Shown: positions 16,045-23,272 of the stretch, piece after piece
Layout of the letters: every line of letters begins with the position of its first letter
Numbering within the stretch: the first letter of the stretch is position 1
Origin: an uncultured Alphaproteobacteria bacterium
Lineage (GTDB): Bacteria > Pseudomonadota > Alphaproteobacteria > RF32 > CAG-239
Direction of reading: 5' to 3'
NCBI GenBank assembly: GCA_944390895.1
Contig: CALXRQ010000012.1
Span: 1 to 48,242, forward strand
DNA: 48,242 nucleotides
Notes under the pieces: model-generated
Told to the model about the DNA's origin: nothing
What the model saw: only the letters and a program-made list of their open reading frames with translations
Databases searched by the model: none
Position numbers and translations under genes: made by a program

Positions 16045-17184
16045 ATGATGAATGACGCCGTGGAAATCTGCCGGAAACTGATTCGTTTTAAAACCGACGG
16101 GGAGCATCTGTCCGAAGCTTTTGCTTTTGTTGAAGCGGAATTGGCGCCGCTGGGTTTTGAATGCGAAATTCTGCCGCTGCAAAACGATGCCGGTGAAGAA
16201 ACGCTTGCTTTTTCGGCGGTTTTTGGCCGCGGAGAACCGCATCTTTTGTTTGTCGGACATATTGACGTAGTGCCCGCCGGCAATGTCGCGTCATGGAAAT
16301 TTCCACCCTTTGAAGCGGCGATAGACGAGGGGCTTTTGTACGGTCGCGGCAGTTCTGATATGCTCGGGGGGCTTGCCGCGTTTATCGCGGCGGTGAAAAG
16401 GCAGATTAAAGCCGGCAAGGTCACCGGCCGTCTGTCGATGATTCTTTCCGGAGATGAGGAAAACATTATTGTCGGAGGCGCCGAAAAACTGCTGCAGTTT
16501 GCCGCCGGCCGCGGAGAAAAATTTGATTTTTGCCTGGTTGGGGAACCGAGCAATCCGCAAAAGCTTGGCGAGCAAATTAAAATCGGCCGCCGCGGAGACG
16601 TTTTTATCCGCATTGTTTCAACCGGATATCAGGGGCACACCGCTTATCCGCATCTTGCCGTCAATCCGGTGCACAATCTGGTTGCTCTGCTCGAAAAAAT
16701 AAGAAATCTTACTTTGGATCGCGGCAATAAGTTTTTTGAACCCTCCGGTATTCAGATAACGACTTTTGACGTCGGCAATCCGGCCATGAACGTCATTCCC
16801 GCGCGCGCCGCAGCCGCAGTGGACATTCGTTTTAATAACGAACATACGGCAGAAGGCATTGTTCGGACAATTGAACGTCTGGCCGAAGATTCGGAAGGCG
16901 AATTTAAAATTGAGGCGCAAACGGTTGGCGAAGCGTTTTTAACGCCGGTTACCGCACCTTGTGAAATGTTGCGAAAGATTATTTTCCGCCATACCGGCAT
17001 AATGCCGGAGTATTCGACTTCCGGCGGCACTTCGGACGCCCGTTTCGTAAAGGACTATTGCCCGGTATTGGAATTTGGTCTGACCAGTGCCTCCATCCAT
17101 AAGGTTGACGAATGCGCGTCAGTGTCGGACATTGAGCGGCTTTCGCTTATTTATGAAGATTTTATCGCCGGTTTTTTTGCTTGA
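16045..17184 (+). CDS. dapE: Succinyl-diaminopimelate desuccinylase
   Basis: DapE removes succinate from N-succinyl-LL-diaminopimelate in the lysine/meso-DAP pathway, supplying the cell wall. The 379-residue product has the M20 metallopeptidase motifs: GHIDVVPAG (His72, Asp74), YGRGSSDMLGG (Asp105), SGDEEN (Glu138-Glu139), VGEPSNP, and the C-terminal STSGGTSDARF. Length matches the family. ATGATG at 16045 follows TTGGAG; a TTG at 16015 lies inside the trcR terminator and is rejected. The pyrimidine nucleotidase a little downstream is a usual companion of dap genes in alphaproteobacteria. Confidence 0.94.
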   Translation: MMNDAVEICRKLIRFKTDGEHLSEAFAFVEAELAPLGFECEILPLQNDAGEETLAFSAVFGRGEPHLLFVGHIDVVPAGNVASWKFPPFEAAIDEGLLYGRGSSDMLGGLAAFIAAVKRQIKAGKVTGRLSMILSGDEENIIVGGAEKLLQFAAGRGEKFDFCLVGEPSNPQKLGEQIKIGRRGDVFIRIVSTGYQGHTAYPHLAVNPVHNLVALLEKIRNLTLDRGNKFFEPSGIQITTFDVGNPAMNVIPARAAAAVDIRFNNEHTAEGIVRTIERLAEDSEGEFKIEAQTVGEAFLTPVTAPCEMLRKIIFRHTGIMPEYSTSGGTSDARFVKDYCPVLEFGLTSASIHKVDECASVSDIERLSLIYEDFIAGFFA

Positions 17185-17760
17185 CTACTGCAGAGCCTTT
17201 TGAATTTCCAAATCAACATTGCGGCGTTCGTTGAACTTCTTGTCAAGCAGAATCCTTTCTTCCGAATTCATTGCGTCCAAATCGCTGATTGTATTGGTGC
17301 TGGCAGGTTTGCCCGTATCGGCGATGGCTTCCAGATCACGCAGATAGCTTTGGTACATTTCCTGATAATTGGCCGCTTCCGAAACCGGCGGTACTGAGGC
17401 GTCGCCGGTTTTTTGTGCCGTCGGTTGCGGTTCGTTTAAAGGCTGTGCAACTGTTTGCGCTGCGTTGTCTGCCGTCAGTTTCTTTTGAGAATCTGCTTGT
17501 TGTTTGGAGTCATAAAAAGGTGTGCGCTGCGGAATTTTGTCGTCTTCGCGTGAAATATGCTTGGCGGTTGAAACGCCGGCGCCGTATCGCGGAATAATGA
17601 CTTTTTCGGGGCGGCTTTGCGCCAGAGCGCCGTCCGGAATAAAAAAATTCGGCTGAACGGGCTTTCGTACATATCTTCCCTCTGTCTGCGCGCAGACGGA
17701 AGCAATATTCCACCCCATGACAAGAGCGGCAGTGATGACAAGGCATTTTGGCATTTTCAT
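17185..17760 (-). CDS. Exported protein of unknown function
   Basis: The 191-residue product has a signal peptide (about 25 residues, MPKCLVITAALVMGWNIASV, cleavage after VCA). The mature part is hydrophilic, with Pro/Gln-rich sections and a charged helical end (LDAMNSEERILLDKKFNER). No domain is recognisable. Its stop codon abuts the stop of dapE with no gap, so the two genes converge and any terminator would lie inside a gene. Confidence 0.72.
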   Translation of the reverse strand: MKMPKCLVITAALVMGWNIASVCAQTEGRYVRKPVQPNFFIPDGALAQSRPEKVIIPRYGAGVSTAKHISREDDKIPQRTPFYDSKQQADSQKKLTADNAAQTVAQPLNEPQPTAQKTGDASVPPVSEAANYQEMYQSYLRDLEAIADTGKPASTNTISDLDAMNSEERILLDKKFNERRNVDLEIQKALQ

Positions 17761-17813
17761 CTGAATTTATCCCATCAACCATAATTTAACATATTCAGTA
17801 TAGCATATATTAT

Positions 17814-18503
17814 ATGAAAAAGCTTTTTATAATATTAACGTTAATTTTTTTCGGCTGTGTTTTGGCCCGGATCTCTGTGGCGGAAGACAACGGCTGTACG
17901 GCGCCGCGAAAGCCCCTGATAAGGTTTTCCACGTCTTACGGCCGCCTGCAATATGACAAAAGCCGCACCGTCGATGAGATTACGCAGATGTCTCTGGAAT
18001 ATGGCCGGCGGGAACAAGGCGTATTTTTGAGCGGTCTGGCGACCGTAATTGTTGAAAAGGAATATGAGTTCGGCACGTCCGGCGAAGCGCTGAGAGGCGG
18101 AAAAATGTGCGTTTTCCCGTCTGTAATTAACATTTTTGTCGGCTATACCCGGCCGATGATTTATATTGCCAAAAGTCTGAAACCCGGCAGCTGCGAATAT
18201 AATTTGGTTTTGCGTCACGAACAGACGCATCAGCTGATTAACAAGAAAGCGTTGGACTATTTTTTGCCGCGCTTTAAGGCCGCCGCAGAAAAAATCGCCC
18301 TGGAAATAAAGCCGCAAAAGGTTTCAAGCAGCACCGAAATGGCTTCCGTTACGCAAAAAATGACCGACGAATTCGCCGCGCGCATGAACAAAGTCGTAGC
18401 CGTTTTTGAAAAGGAGCTGTATATAGAACAGGGCAAGCTGGACAATAAAATTAATTATTCCATGGAAGAAAACATCTGCCGCAAGTTTAATGCGACGCAC
18501 TGA
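17814..18503 (+). CDS. Exported protein with HExxH motif, possible zinc metallopeptidase
   Basis: The 229-residue product starts with a signal peptide (FIILTLIFFGCVLARISVA). The mature protein contains HEQTH at 135-139 within LVLRHEQTHQLINKKAL, the pattern of a zincin active-site helix. A third zinc ligand is not obvious. Four cysteines remain in the mature part, which fits an oxidising periplasm. The C-terminal half is helical. It overlaps the convergent nucleotidase gene by 17 bases. Function is inferred only from the motif. Confidence 0.75.
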   Translation: MKKLFIILTLIFFGCVLARISVAEDNGCTAPRKPLIRFSTSYGRLQYDKSRTVDEITQMSLEYGRREQGVFLSGLATVIVEKEYEFGTSGEALRGGKMCVFPSVINIFVGYTRPMIYIAKSLKPGSCEYNLVLRHEQTHQLINKKALDYFLPRFKAAAEKIALEIKPQKVSSSTEMASVTQKMTDEFAARMNKVVAVFEKELYIEQGKLDNKINYSMEENICRKFNATH

Positions 18504-19176
18504 CCATCGGAATAATCTTGTCTAAAAAGCCGTCAATGCCTTTGTAAGCTTCGTCGATATATGTTTTGTCTCCGGCGGAGTTTTCCTTATAATAAATGCG
18601 GACGGTCGTCATGCCGATTTCTTTGGCAAATTCCAAATTGGAATAGCTGTCGTCAACAAAAATGCACTCTTTGGGATCTTTGCCGATTTCCTTGCAGAAC
18701 ATTTTATAAACGTCGGAGCTTTCGTTTTTCTTGTAAACGCCGAAATCTTCGACGGAATAAAAACGTCCTTTGAAAAACTCATAAAGGCCGATTTTTTTCA
18801 ATATCTTCTCGGCAACGTTATGGCTGCTGGTCGTAAAGATATATTGTTCGAAAGGAAGTTTTTCCAAACGTTCCAGCAGGTTTTCATAAGGAACGATAAC
18901 GTCTACCGGCTTGCGTTCGTGATATGCGTCAAACAGTTCCTTGGGGTCGATTCCGTATTCCATAATGAAAACTTCGCCGCCGTTGCGATATTTTTTATAA
19001 GATTCCTTGACCATGTTTTTGGCTGTCTCAATGTCCATTTTGAGACCAAGATCCTCCACCAGGGCAACCGCGGTTGCTTCGTCGAGCATATCCTTAAATT
19101 CTTCGGTTTCAAAATACAAGGTATTATCCAAATCCCAGATAATGACTTTTTTATCGCTGAGCACAGTTATCTCCAT
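18487..19176 (-). CDS. HAD-family pyrimidine 5'-nucleotidase
   Basis: The 229-residue product is a HAD phosphatase of the pyrimidine 5'-nucleotidase (SDT1-like) type. Motif I is WDLDNTLY with Asp15 and Asp17. Motif II is TTSSHNVAEKILKKIGL, and motif IV is FVDDSYSNLEFAKEIG. The section after motif I (EEFKDMLDEATAVALVEDLG) matches the cap of this subfamily. Substrates would be UMP/CMP-like nucleotides in the cytoplasm, but HAD substrate range is broad. It faces dapE's side of the window, consistent with its frequent linkage to dap genes. Confidence 0.88.
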   Translation of the reverse strand: MEITVLSDKKVIIWDLDNTLYFETEEFKDMLDEATAVALVEDLGLKMDIETAKNMVKESYKKYRNGGEVFIMEYGIDPKELFDAYHERKPVDVIVPYENLLERLEKLPFEQYIFTTSSHNVAEKILKKIGLYEFFKGRFYSVEDFGVYKKNESSDVYKMFCKEIGKDPKECIFVDDSYSNLEFAKEIGMTTVRIYYKENSAGDKTYIDEAYKGIDGFLDKIIPMVSASH

Positions 19177-19244
19177 CTAAAAAATCTTTACAACTCTAGC
19201 AATTTAACAATACTGAAGCCTTTCGTCAATCCTCTTTTTGCCTG

Positions 19245-19272
19245 TTGAAAAAAGCGTTATCGTACATATATT
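19245..19272 (+). promoter_or_regulatory. Candidate promoter of the 127-residue lipoprotein
   Basis: TTGAAA (19245-19250), 16 bases and TATATT (19267-19272) lie about 50 bases before the start codon. AGGGGATG follows close to the ATG. Confidence 0.45.
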
Positions 19273-19320
19273 CAGAAACGAGACTAACAAATTGATTTAA
19301 ACAAATAAAGGGGATGAATA

Positions 19321-19704
19321 ATGAAAAAACTTTTATCGCTGGCCATGGTCGGCACTTTGGCGTTAATGGGATGCGATTCGCAAACCGCAAATGCACAGAC
19401 GACCTCGACATCGGTCGGAAATCCGGATTCGCAGAACGTGTTGGTTATTGAAGAAGGCTATCAGGCCGTTATTCCGGTAGAAGCCGGCACGGTCAATCCA
19501 AACGACGCTTCAACGACGGATTGGAGTAAAGAAGGCAATGTAGAAGTTGCTTCGCAGCCGGAAACGCAACCGTCTGCGCCCGCAAGTTCCGGTCAGACGT
19601 CTGCTCCCGCTTCATCAAACTCGTCAACCTCAATGACAGTCGACGAAAGCGTTCTGGAAACGCCGACCGCCGTAGAAGTTGATGAAAGTGTCAGTGGCAG
19701 CTAA
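19321..19704 (+). CDS. Small Ser/Pro/Thr-rich lipoprotein
   Basis: The 127-residue product has a lipoprotein signal (KKLLSLAMVGTLALMGC) with lipobox LMGC and lipidated Cys18. The mature chain is low-complexity, rich in Ser, Thr, Pro, Gln and Val, with near-repeats such as VDESVLETPTAVEVDESVSG. No folded domain is apparent. It is probably an outer-membrane anchored, disordered lipoprotein. It has its own promoter and terminator. Confidence 0.78.
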   Translation: MKKLLSLAMVGTLALMGCDSQTANAQTTSTSVGNPDSQNVLVIEEGYQAVIPVEAGTVNPNDASTTDWSKEGNVEVASQPETQPSAPASSGQTSAPASSNSSTSMTVDESVLETPTAVEVDESVSGS

Positions 19705-19720
19705 GATGTGAAAAAAACAG

Positions 19721-19755
19721 CGCCTCGGTTAATTTCACCGGGGCGTTTGATTTTA
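19721..19755 (+). terminator. Probable rho-independent terminator
   Basis: CGCCTCGG (19721-19728) pairs with CCGGGGCG (19738-19745), with one G-T pair, and is followed by TTTGATTTTATT. Confidence 0.7.
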
Positions 19756-19847
19756 TTGTGAGGAGTAAATTAACCGCATTCATAGTCACACATCCATTCA
19801 AGTTCGGACTGAACAGACCAGATGTCTGTTGAATACAAGTTTTGTTT

Positions 19848-20336
19848 TCAGTTTATTGTCTGCATGGCATAAAGATCTTTAACCACCCAATGCCCGTCTT
19901 TCTGTCCCATTACATAAATGATGTTGCCGTTGCACAGGCCAAACCACTGGCCGTTGCATTGGCTTTGGGTATAAACTTCCATTTGTCCTTCGGCAATGGG
20001 TTTGAGCTTGGTAATTTTATAACCGGATTCGGTCGGCCGCTGCAGGCTTTCGTCTTCCATAAAAATAAATTTCGGCATTTTGCTTTTATCACATTCCGCA
20101 AACTTGGGATCAATGGAACATTTTACGGCCAGGTTGATGGCGCAGATGATTTCGCTATCATCCTCGCAGCCGGCGGTCAGACTGTCTTTGGAGAAATGAA
20201 AGCTTTTTTGGGCATAGTCTATCCGCGGTGCCGGCGCTTCGACCGTTGCCGTGTCGTCAGGCGTATTTTCTTCGGTTTTGTCGGAGCAGGCGGCCAAAAT
20301 GCCGAAAGCCAGAAAAATTGTCAGGTATTTTTTCAT
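19848..20336 (-). CDS. Lipoprotein of unknown function
   Basis: The 162-residue product has a lipoprotein signal (KKYLTIFLAFGILAAC) with lipobox LAAC at Cys17. The mature part has five further cysteines (for example CEDDSEIICAINLAVKC, with QCNGQWFGLCNG near the end), which suggests disulfide bonds in the periplasm. The ending YVMGQKDGHWVVKDLYAMQT is strand-like. No known domain is recognised. Confidence 0.75.
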   Translation of the reverse strand: MKKYLTIFLAFGILAACSDKTEENTPDDTATVEAPAPRIDYAQKSFHFSKDSLTAGCEDDSEIICAINLAVKCSIDPKFAECDKSKMPKFIFMEDESLQRPTESGYKITKLKPIAEGQMEVYTQSQCNGQWFGLCNGNIIYVMGQKDGHWVVKDLYAMQTIN

Positions 20337-20406
20337 CTCAAAGTCCCCAAATTGTTAAATATTTTAAAATCTAAATCTTTTTATCATAAAAGCAAGTGTT
20401 TAAAAT

Positions 20407-20438
20407 AAAAAAGGAAGAGTAAAAAACCCTTCCTTTTT
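20407..20438. terminator. Bidirectional terminator
   Basis: AAAAAAGGAAG and CTTCCTTTTT pair around a short loop. On the minus strand it ends the outer-membrane protein gene at 20461. It lies upstream of the lipoprotein gene that reads on the same strand. Confidence 0.75.
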
Positions 20439-20460
20439 CGTATATATAGGAAATTTCAAA

Positions 20461-20988
20461 TTAGAAATTGTATTTAGCACCTAAAGAGTATTCCCACATA
20501 TCGCCGCCTTCAAAGTTGCCTAAGTCAACATAGCGGGCAATAGCGCGAACGGCAACTTTTTCGTTGACGTTGTATTCGGCGCCGGCACCCAAACGGTAGC
20601 CCCAGGAGTTGTCATGTTCATGACTTTCTTTGGCTTTTCTTGTGCTGAAGTTGTAACGAGCGATACCGGCAGTACCGATCAAGGAAACTTTCTGCTCGCA
20701 GCCCAGAGGCAGGTAACCCATCAAATCAATACCATAAGCGGTGAAGTGAGTTTTTTCGCCATGGTCTCTGTCGTTCAGAGTTCTCTGGAAGAAAACTTCG
20801 GTACCGAAGTTCTGGTTGTACTGAGAACCAACGAAGATTTTGCCGCCGTTGAAGTTCGGGCCGGAGTGAGATACGTTAGTATATGTGTAGTCAACACCAG
20901 CATACGGATTGTATTCCAAAGCTTCTGCATTTGCGCTCAAAGCGAAGGCAGAAACAGCTACCATCAATGCACCAATAGTTTTTTTCAT
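20461..20988 (-). CDS. Small outer-membrane beta-barrel protein
   Basis: The 175-residue product has a signal peptide (KKTIGALMVAVSAFALSANA) and an alternating amphipathic strand pattern that fits an eight-stranded barrel: NPYAGVDYTYTNV, KIFVGSQYNQNFGTEVFFQR, WGYRLGAGAEYNVNEKVAVR, YSLGAKYNF. It ends in aromatic Phe, the signal used by the Bam complex. It resembles the Opa/OmpX/OmpA-barrel type of porin-like proteins. It is preceded by an AT-rich 180-base divergent region with two inverted repeats. Confidence 0.85.
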   Translation of the reverse strand: MKKTIGALMVAVSAFALSANAEALEYNPYAGVDYTYTNVSHSGPNFNGGKIFVGSQYNQNFGTEVFFQRTLNDRDHGEKTHFTAYGIDLMGYLPLGCEQKVSLIGTAGIARYNFSTRKAKESHEHDNSWGYRLGAGAEYNVNEKVAVRAIARYVDLGNFEGGDMWEYSLGAKYNF

Positions 20989-21019
20989 TTAAATTTTCCT
21001 TTATAAAGTTTAACCTGTT

Positions 21020-21053
21020 TATGATATTTAGCATTAGTTTTACCAATATCATA
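21020..21053. repeat. Inverted repeat in leader of the outer-membrane protein gene
   Basis: TATGATATT (21020-21028) and AATATCATA (21045-21053) are perfect 9-bp arms with a 16-base spacer. It lies 32 bases upstream of the minus-strand start codon, so it could be an operator or a hairpin in the mRNA leader. Confidence 0.55.
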
Positions 21054-21109
21054 GACACTACTATAGTATGAAAAAAATAAAAATAAAGTAAACTTATATT
21101 ACAAAATTA

Positions 21110-21144
21110 TTGTTTAGCGCCAAAATAAGTGATAAGCTAAACAA
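21110..21144. repeat. Inverted repeat upstream of the prepilin-like gene
   Basis: TTGTTTAGC (21110-21118) and GCTAAACAA (21136-21144) are perfect 9-bp arms with a 17-base spacer, ending 27 bases before the plus-strand ATG. The spacing would put the arms on one face of the helix, as in a dimeric repressor site. A role is not shown. Confidence 0.5.
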
Positions 21145-21171
21145 ATAAAGCGTTTAAGGGGAGTTTGCCAT

Positions 21172-21726
21172 ATGTTAAAAAGCAGCCAGGCCGGCCGATC
21201 GATGATCGAAATGTTAGGCGTTTTGGGTATTATTTCGGTGATAGCGACTTCAATAATCACCGTTGTTTCCAAAGTGTTTGACAAGTATAAACAGTCGATT
21301 ATCACCACCCAGATTCGCGACCTGCAGAAAAACATCCGAACCATGTATTCGGCCACGGCAGACTACCGGGATTTAAGCAAGAATAATACAGTGGAGATGC
21401 TGATAAAAGAACGTGCGGTTCCGCCCAATATGGTAATGAACGGCAAATTGTACCATGCCTACGGCGGCGCGGTTGAACTGACCGGCACGCAGTATACATA
21501 CAGCATTACGTTCAAGGCAGTCAAGCGCGAGGGCTGCATAGACCTTTTGGGACTGAGCTGGACCGTTAACGACACATCTGACCTGATAGAGCTGATCACG
21601 CCGAAAGACAAATATAACTGGACTGGTCTCAACGGACACAAAAAACTGCCGATTACCGGCGTCCAGCCTTATTCAATGTGTGATGAAGACCGGACCAAAA
21701 ACGACATAACCTGGGTATTTCAATAA
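21172..21726 (+). CDS. Prepilin-like protein with N-terminal methylation motif
   Basis: The 184-residue product starts with a class III signal: QAGRSMIEMLGVLGII, where cleavage after Gly would leave Arg at +1 and Glu at +5, followed by a hydrophobic helix (GVLGIISVIATSIITVVSKV). Glu5 is the conserved residue of type IV pilins and type II secretion pseudopilins. Arg at +1 is unusual, since most have Phe or Met. The rest is a soluble head with two cysteines (REGCIDLLGL and YSMCDED). AAGGGGAG is a strong ribosome site. No pilus assembly genes lie in the window. Confidence 0.8.
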   Translation: MLKSSQAGRSMIEMLGVLGIISVIATSIITVVSKVFDKYKQSIITTQIRDLQKNIRTMYSATADYRDLSKNNTVEMLIKERAVPPNMVMNGKLYHAYGGAVELTGTQYTYSITFKAVKREGCIDLLGLSWTVNDTSDLIELITPKDKYNWTGLNGHKKLPITGVQPYSMCDEDRTKNDITWVFQ

Positions 21727-21741
21727 AACGGAGAGCGGCCA

Positions 21742-22164
21742 TTGTTTAAAATAAACGACGTTAATAAGGCTCAAGATTTGGGATCTTCCGGCAAAACCAG
21801 AAAAACGGCCGGCGGTTCAGACTTTTCATCATATCTGCGCGAGACGATGAAGCCGGGAGAAGCACCGGTTTCCGGTGTCGGCGGCATATCGGTCAGCGAC
21901 GCGGTTTTTGCCGCGCAGCTGGCGGACGGCGCCGAGGAGCGGGAGAAGAAGAAAAAACTGATAAAAAGGGGCAATGCTCTGCTCGACAAACTGGAGGAAA
22001 TCCGCCAGGCCCTTTTGAGCGGGTATATTTCCATGGACAAGCTGATAGAGATATCCCGTTTTGTAAAAGAGCAGAGGTTTGACAGTTCCGATGCGCGTTT
22101 AACCGAGATTATCGGCGAAATTGAGCTTCGGGTGGAGGTAGAACTGGCAAAATTAACTAAATAG
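21742..22164 (+). CDS. fliX: Flagellar assembly regulator FliX
   Basis: FliX couples assembly of the flagellar basal body to later flagellar gene expression, in Caulobacter through the activator FlbD. The 140-residue product matches family layout: a variable N-terminus, FSSYLRETM, SVSDAVFAAQL, and the conserved C-terminus KRGNALLDKLEEIRQALLSG followed by IGEIELRVEVELAKL. The start is a TTG at 21742, with GGAG eight bases upstream; there is no ATG near. It lies 15 bases after the prepilin-like gene and just before dksA, a neighbourhood seen in other alphaproteobacteria. Confidence 0.9.
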   Translation: MFKINDVNKAQDLGSSGKTRKTAGGSDFSSYLRETMKPGEAPVSGVGGISVSDAVFAAQLADGAEEREKKKKLIKRGNALLDKLEEIRQALLSGYISMDKLIEISRFVKEQRFDSSDARLTEIIGEIELRVEVELAKLTK

Positions 22165-22200
22165 CGGTGATAAATCAATATTTTTGCTTGAAGTTAATAA

Positions 22201-22230
22201 TTGAAATTTGTAACTTGCTTGCTATATAAG
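22201..22230 (+). promoter_or_regulatory. Candidate promoter of dksA
   Basis: TTGAAA (22201-22206) and TATATA (22223-22228) are 16 bases apart, about 40 bases upstream of the dksA start. Confidence 0.45.
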
Positions 22231-22268
22231 AAAACCAGTTCAAAGACTTATTGTTAAGGAGTACGACT

Positions 22269-22694
22269 ATGGAACCGATATCTATTCTGCCGCCAGACTA
22301 TAAACCGTCAGCAGACGAAGAATATATGAACGATGTGATGCTGGAATATTTCCGCCAGAAGCTTCTTAGCTGGAAAAAGTCTTTGATTAACCAGTCCAAA
22401 GATACGCTGGACGACCTGAAACAAGGCGGCCTCAACCAGCCCGACCAGATTGACCGCGCCTCACTTGAGGCGGACAAGGCGCTTGAGCTTCGCACCCGTG
22501 ACCGGGCCCGCAAGCTGATTTCCAAAATTGACGATGCATTGAAACGTATTGAAGACGGCGTTTACGGATACTGCGAAGATACCGGCGAGCCGATCGGCGT
22601 CGAGCGTTTGGAAGTTCGTCCCGTTGCGACCTTGTCGATTGAGGCTCAGGAGCGCCACGAAAGAATGGAAAAAACATACGACGACGAAGCTTAA
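22269..22694 (+). CDS. dksA: DksA-type RNA polymerase-binding regulator
   Basis: DksA binds in the secondary channel of RNA polymerase and, with ppGpp, changes rRNA and amino-acid promoter activity. The 141-residue product has the coiled-coil section (MLEYFRQKLLSWKKSLINQS through ALELRTRDRARKLI), with DRAS/EAD residues at the tip, and the C-terminal globular part DGVYGYCEDTGEPIGVERLE followed by PVATLSIEAQERHE. Only one of four zinc cysteines remains, a form common in alphaproteobacteria. The ATG at 22269 has AAGGAG upstream; the TTG at 22251 is rejected. Confidence 0.94.
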   Translation: MEPISILPPDYKPSADEEYMNDVMLEYFRQKLLSWKKSLINQSKDTLDDLKQGGLNQPDQIDRASLEADKALELRTRDRARKLISKIDDALKRIEDGVYGYCEDTGEPIGVERLEVRPVATLSIEAQERHERMEKTYDDEA

Positions 22695-22699
22695 GCGCA

Positions 22700-23272
22700 A
22701 TGGCTGAAAAGGACTTTATTCTGGCTTCGGGATCGCCGCAGCGTCTCTCTCTGCTGCGTCAAATAGGTTTCGAACCGAAAAAGATTGAACCGGCCGATAT
22801 TGACGAAAGCGAAAAGAAAGGCGAAAAAGCCTCGGCCTATGTCAAGCGGATGGCATTGGAAAAAGCCCGGAAAATAGCGGAAAAACATCCCGGAGCGGTC
22901 GTTTTGGGCGCAGATACGGTTGTTGTCGTCGGCGCCAAAATTCTCCATAAATGCCATACCGACGAAGAACAGACGGCTGTAATGAAATTGCTTTCGGGCA
23001 AGGCACACCGCGTGCTCAGCGCCGTTTGCGTCATCGGCGCCGACGGTCGCGCTGCCGTCCGCCTGAACACAACCCGCATTTTGATGAAAAAACTTTCAGA
23101 TGAAGAAATCCGCGGTTATGTTGCTTCTCACGAGTGGGTTGGTTGCTGCGGATATAAGATAGAAGGCGCTTTGGCGGCGTTTGTGACCAAGATGATTGGT
23201 TCTTATTCCGGCGTTGTCGGCCTCCCTTTGTATGAAACCCGTAATTTGCTTTTAGGTGTAGGTATAAAATGA
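22700..23272 (+). CDS. maf: Maf-family nucleotide pyrophosphatase
   Basis: Maf proteins hydrolyse non-canonical or surplus nucleoside triphosphates to monophosphates and were first linked to septum arrest. The 190-residue product has the family motifs: ILASGSPQRLSLLRQIG (usual 'SPRR' reads SPQR), VLGADTVV with the key Asp, KLLSGKAHRVLSAVCV, and the ending GSYSGVVGLPLYET. It starts five bases after the dksA stop and overlaps the RNase gene by four bases, giving the common maf-rng-yacG order. Confidence 0.92.
   Translation: MAEKDFILASGSPQRLSLLRQIGFEPKKIEPADIDESEKKGEKASAYVKRMALEKARKIAEKHPGAVVLGADTVVVVGAKILHKCHTDEEQTAVMKLLSGKAHRVLSAVCVIGADGRAAVRLNTTRILMKKLSDEEIRGYVASHEWVGCCGYKIEGALAAFVTKMIGSYSGVVGLPLYETRNLLLGVGIK

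Noticed and set aside
22269..22694. DksA as a defective copy because three zinc cysteines are missing
   Set aside because: Cys-poor DksA proteins with this same C-terminal sequence type are normal in alphaproteobacteria.
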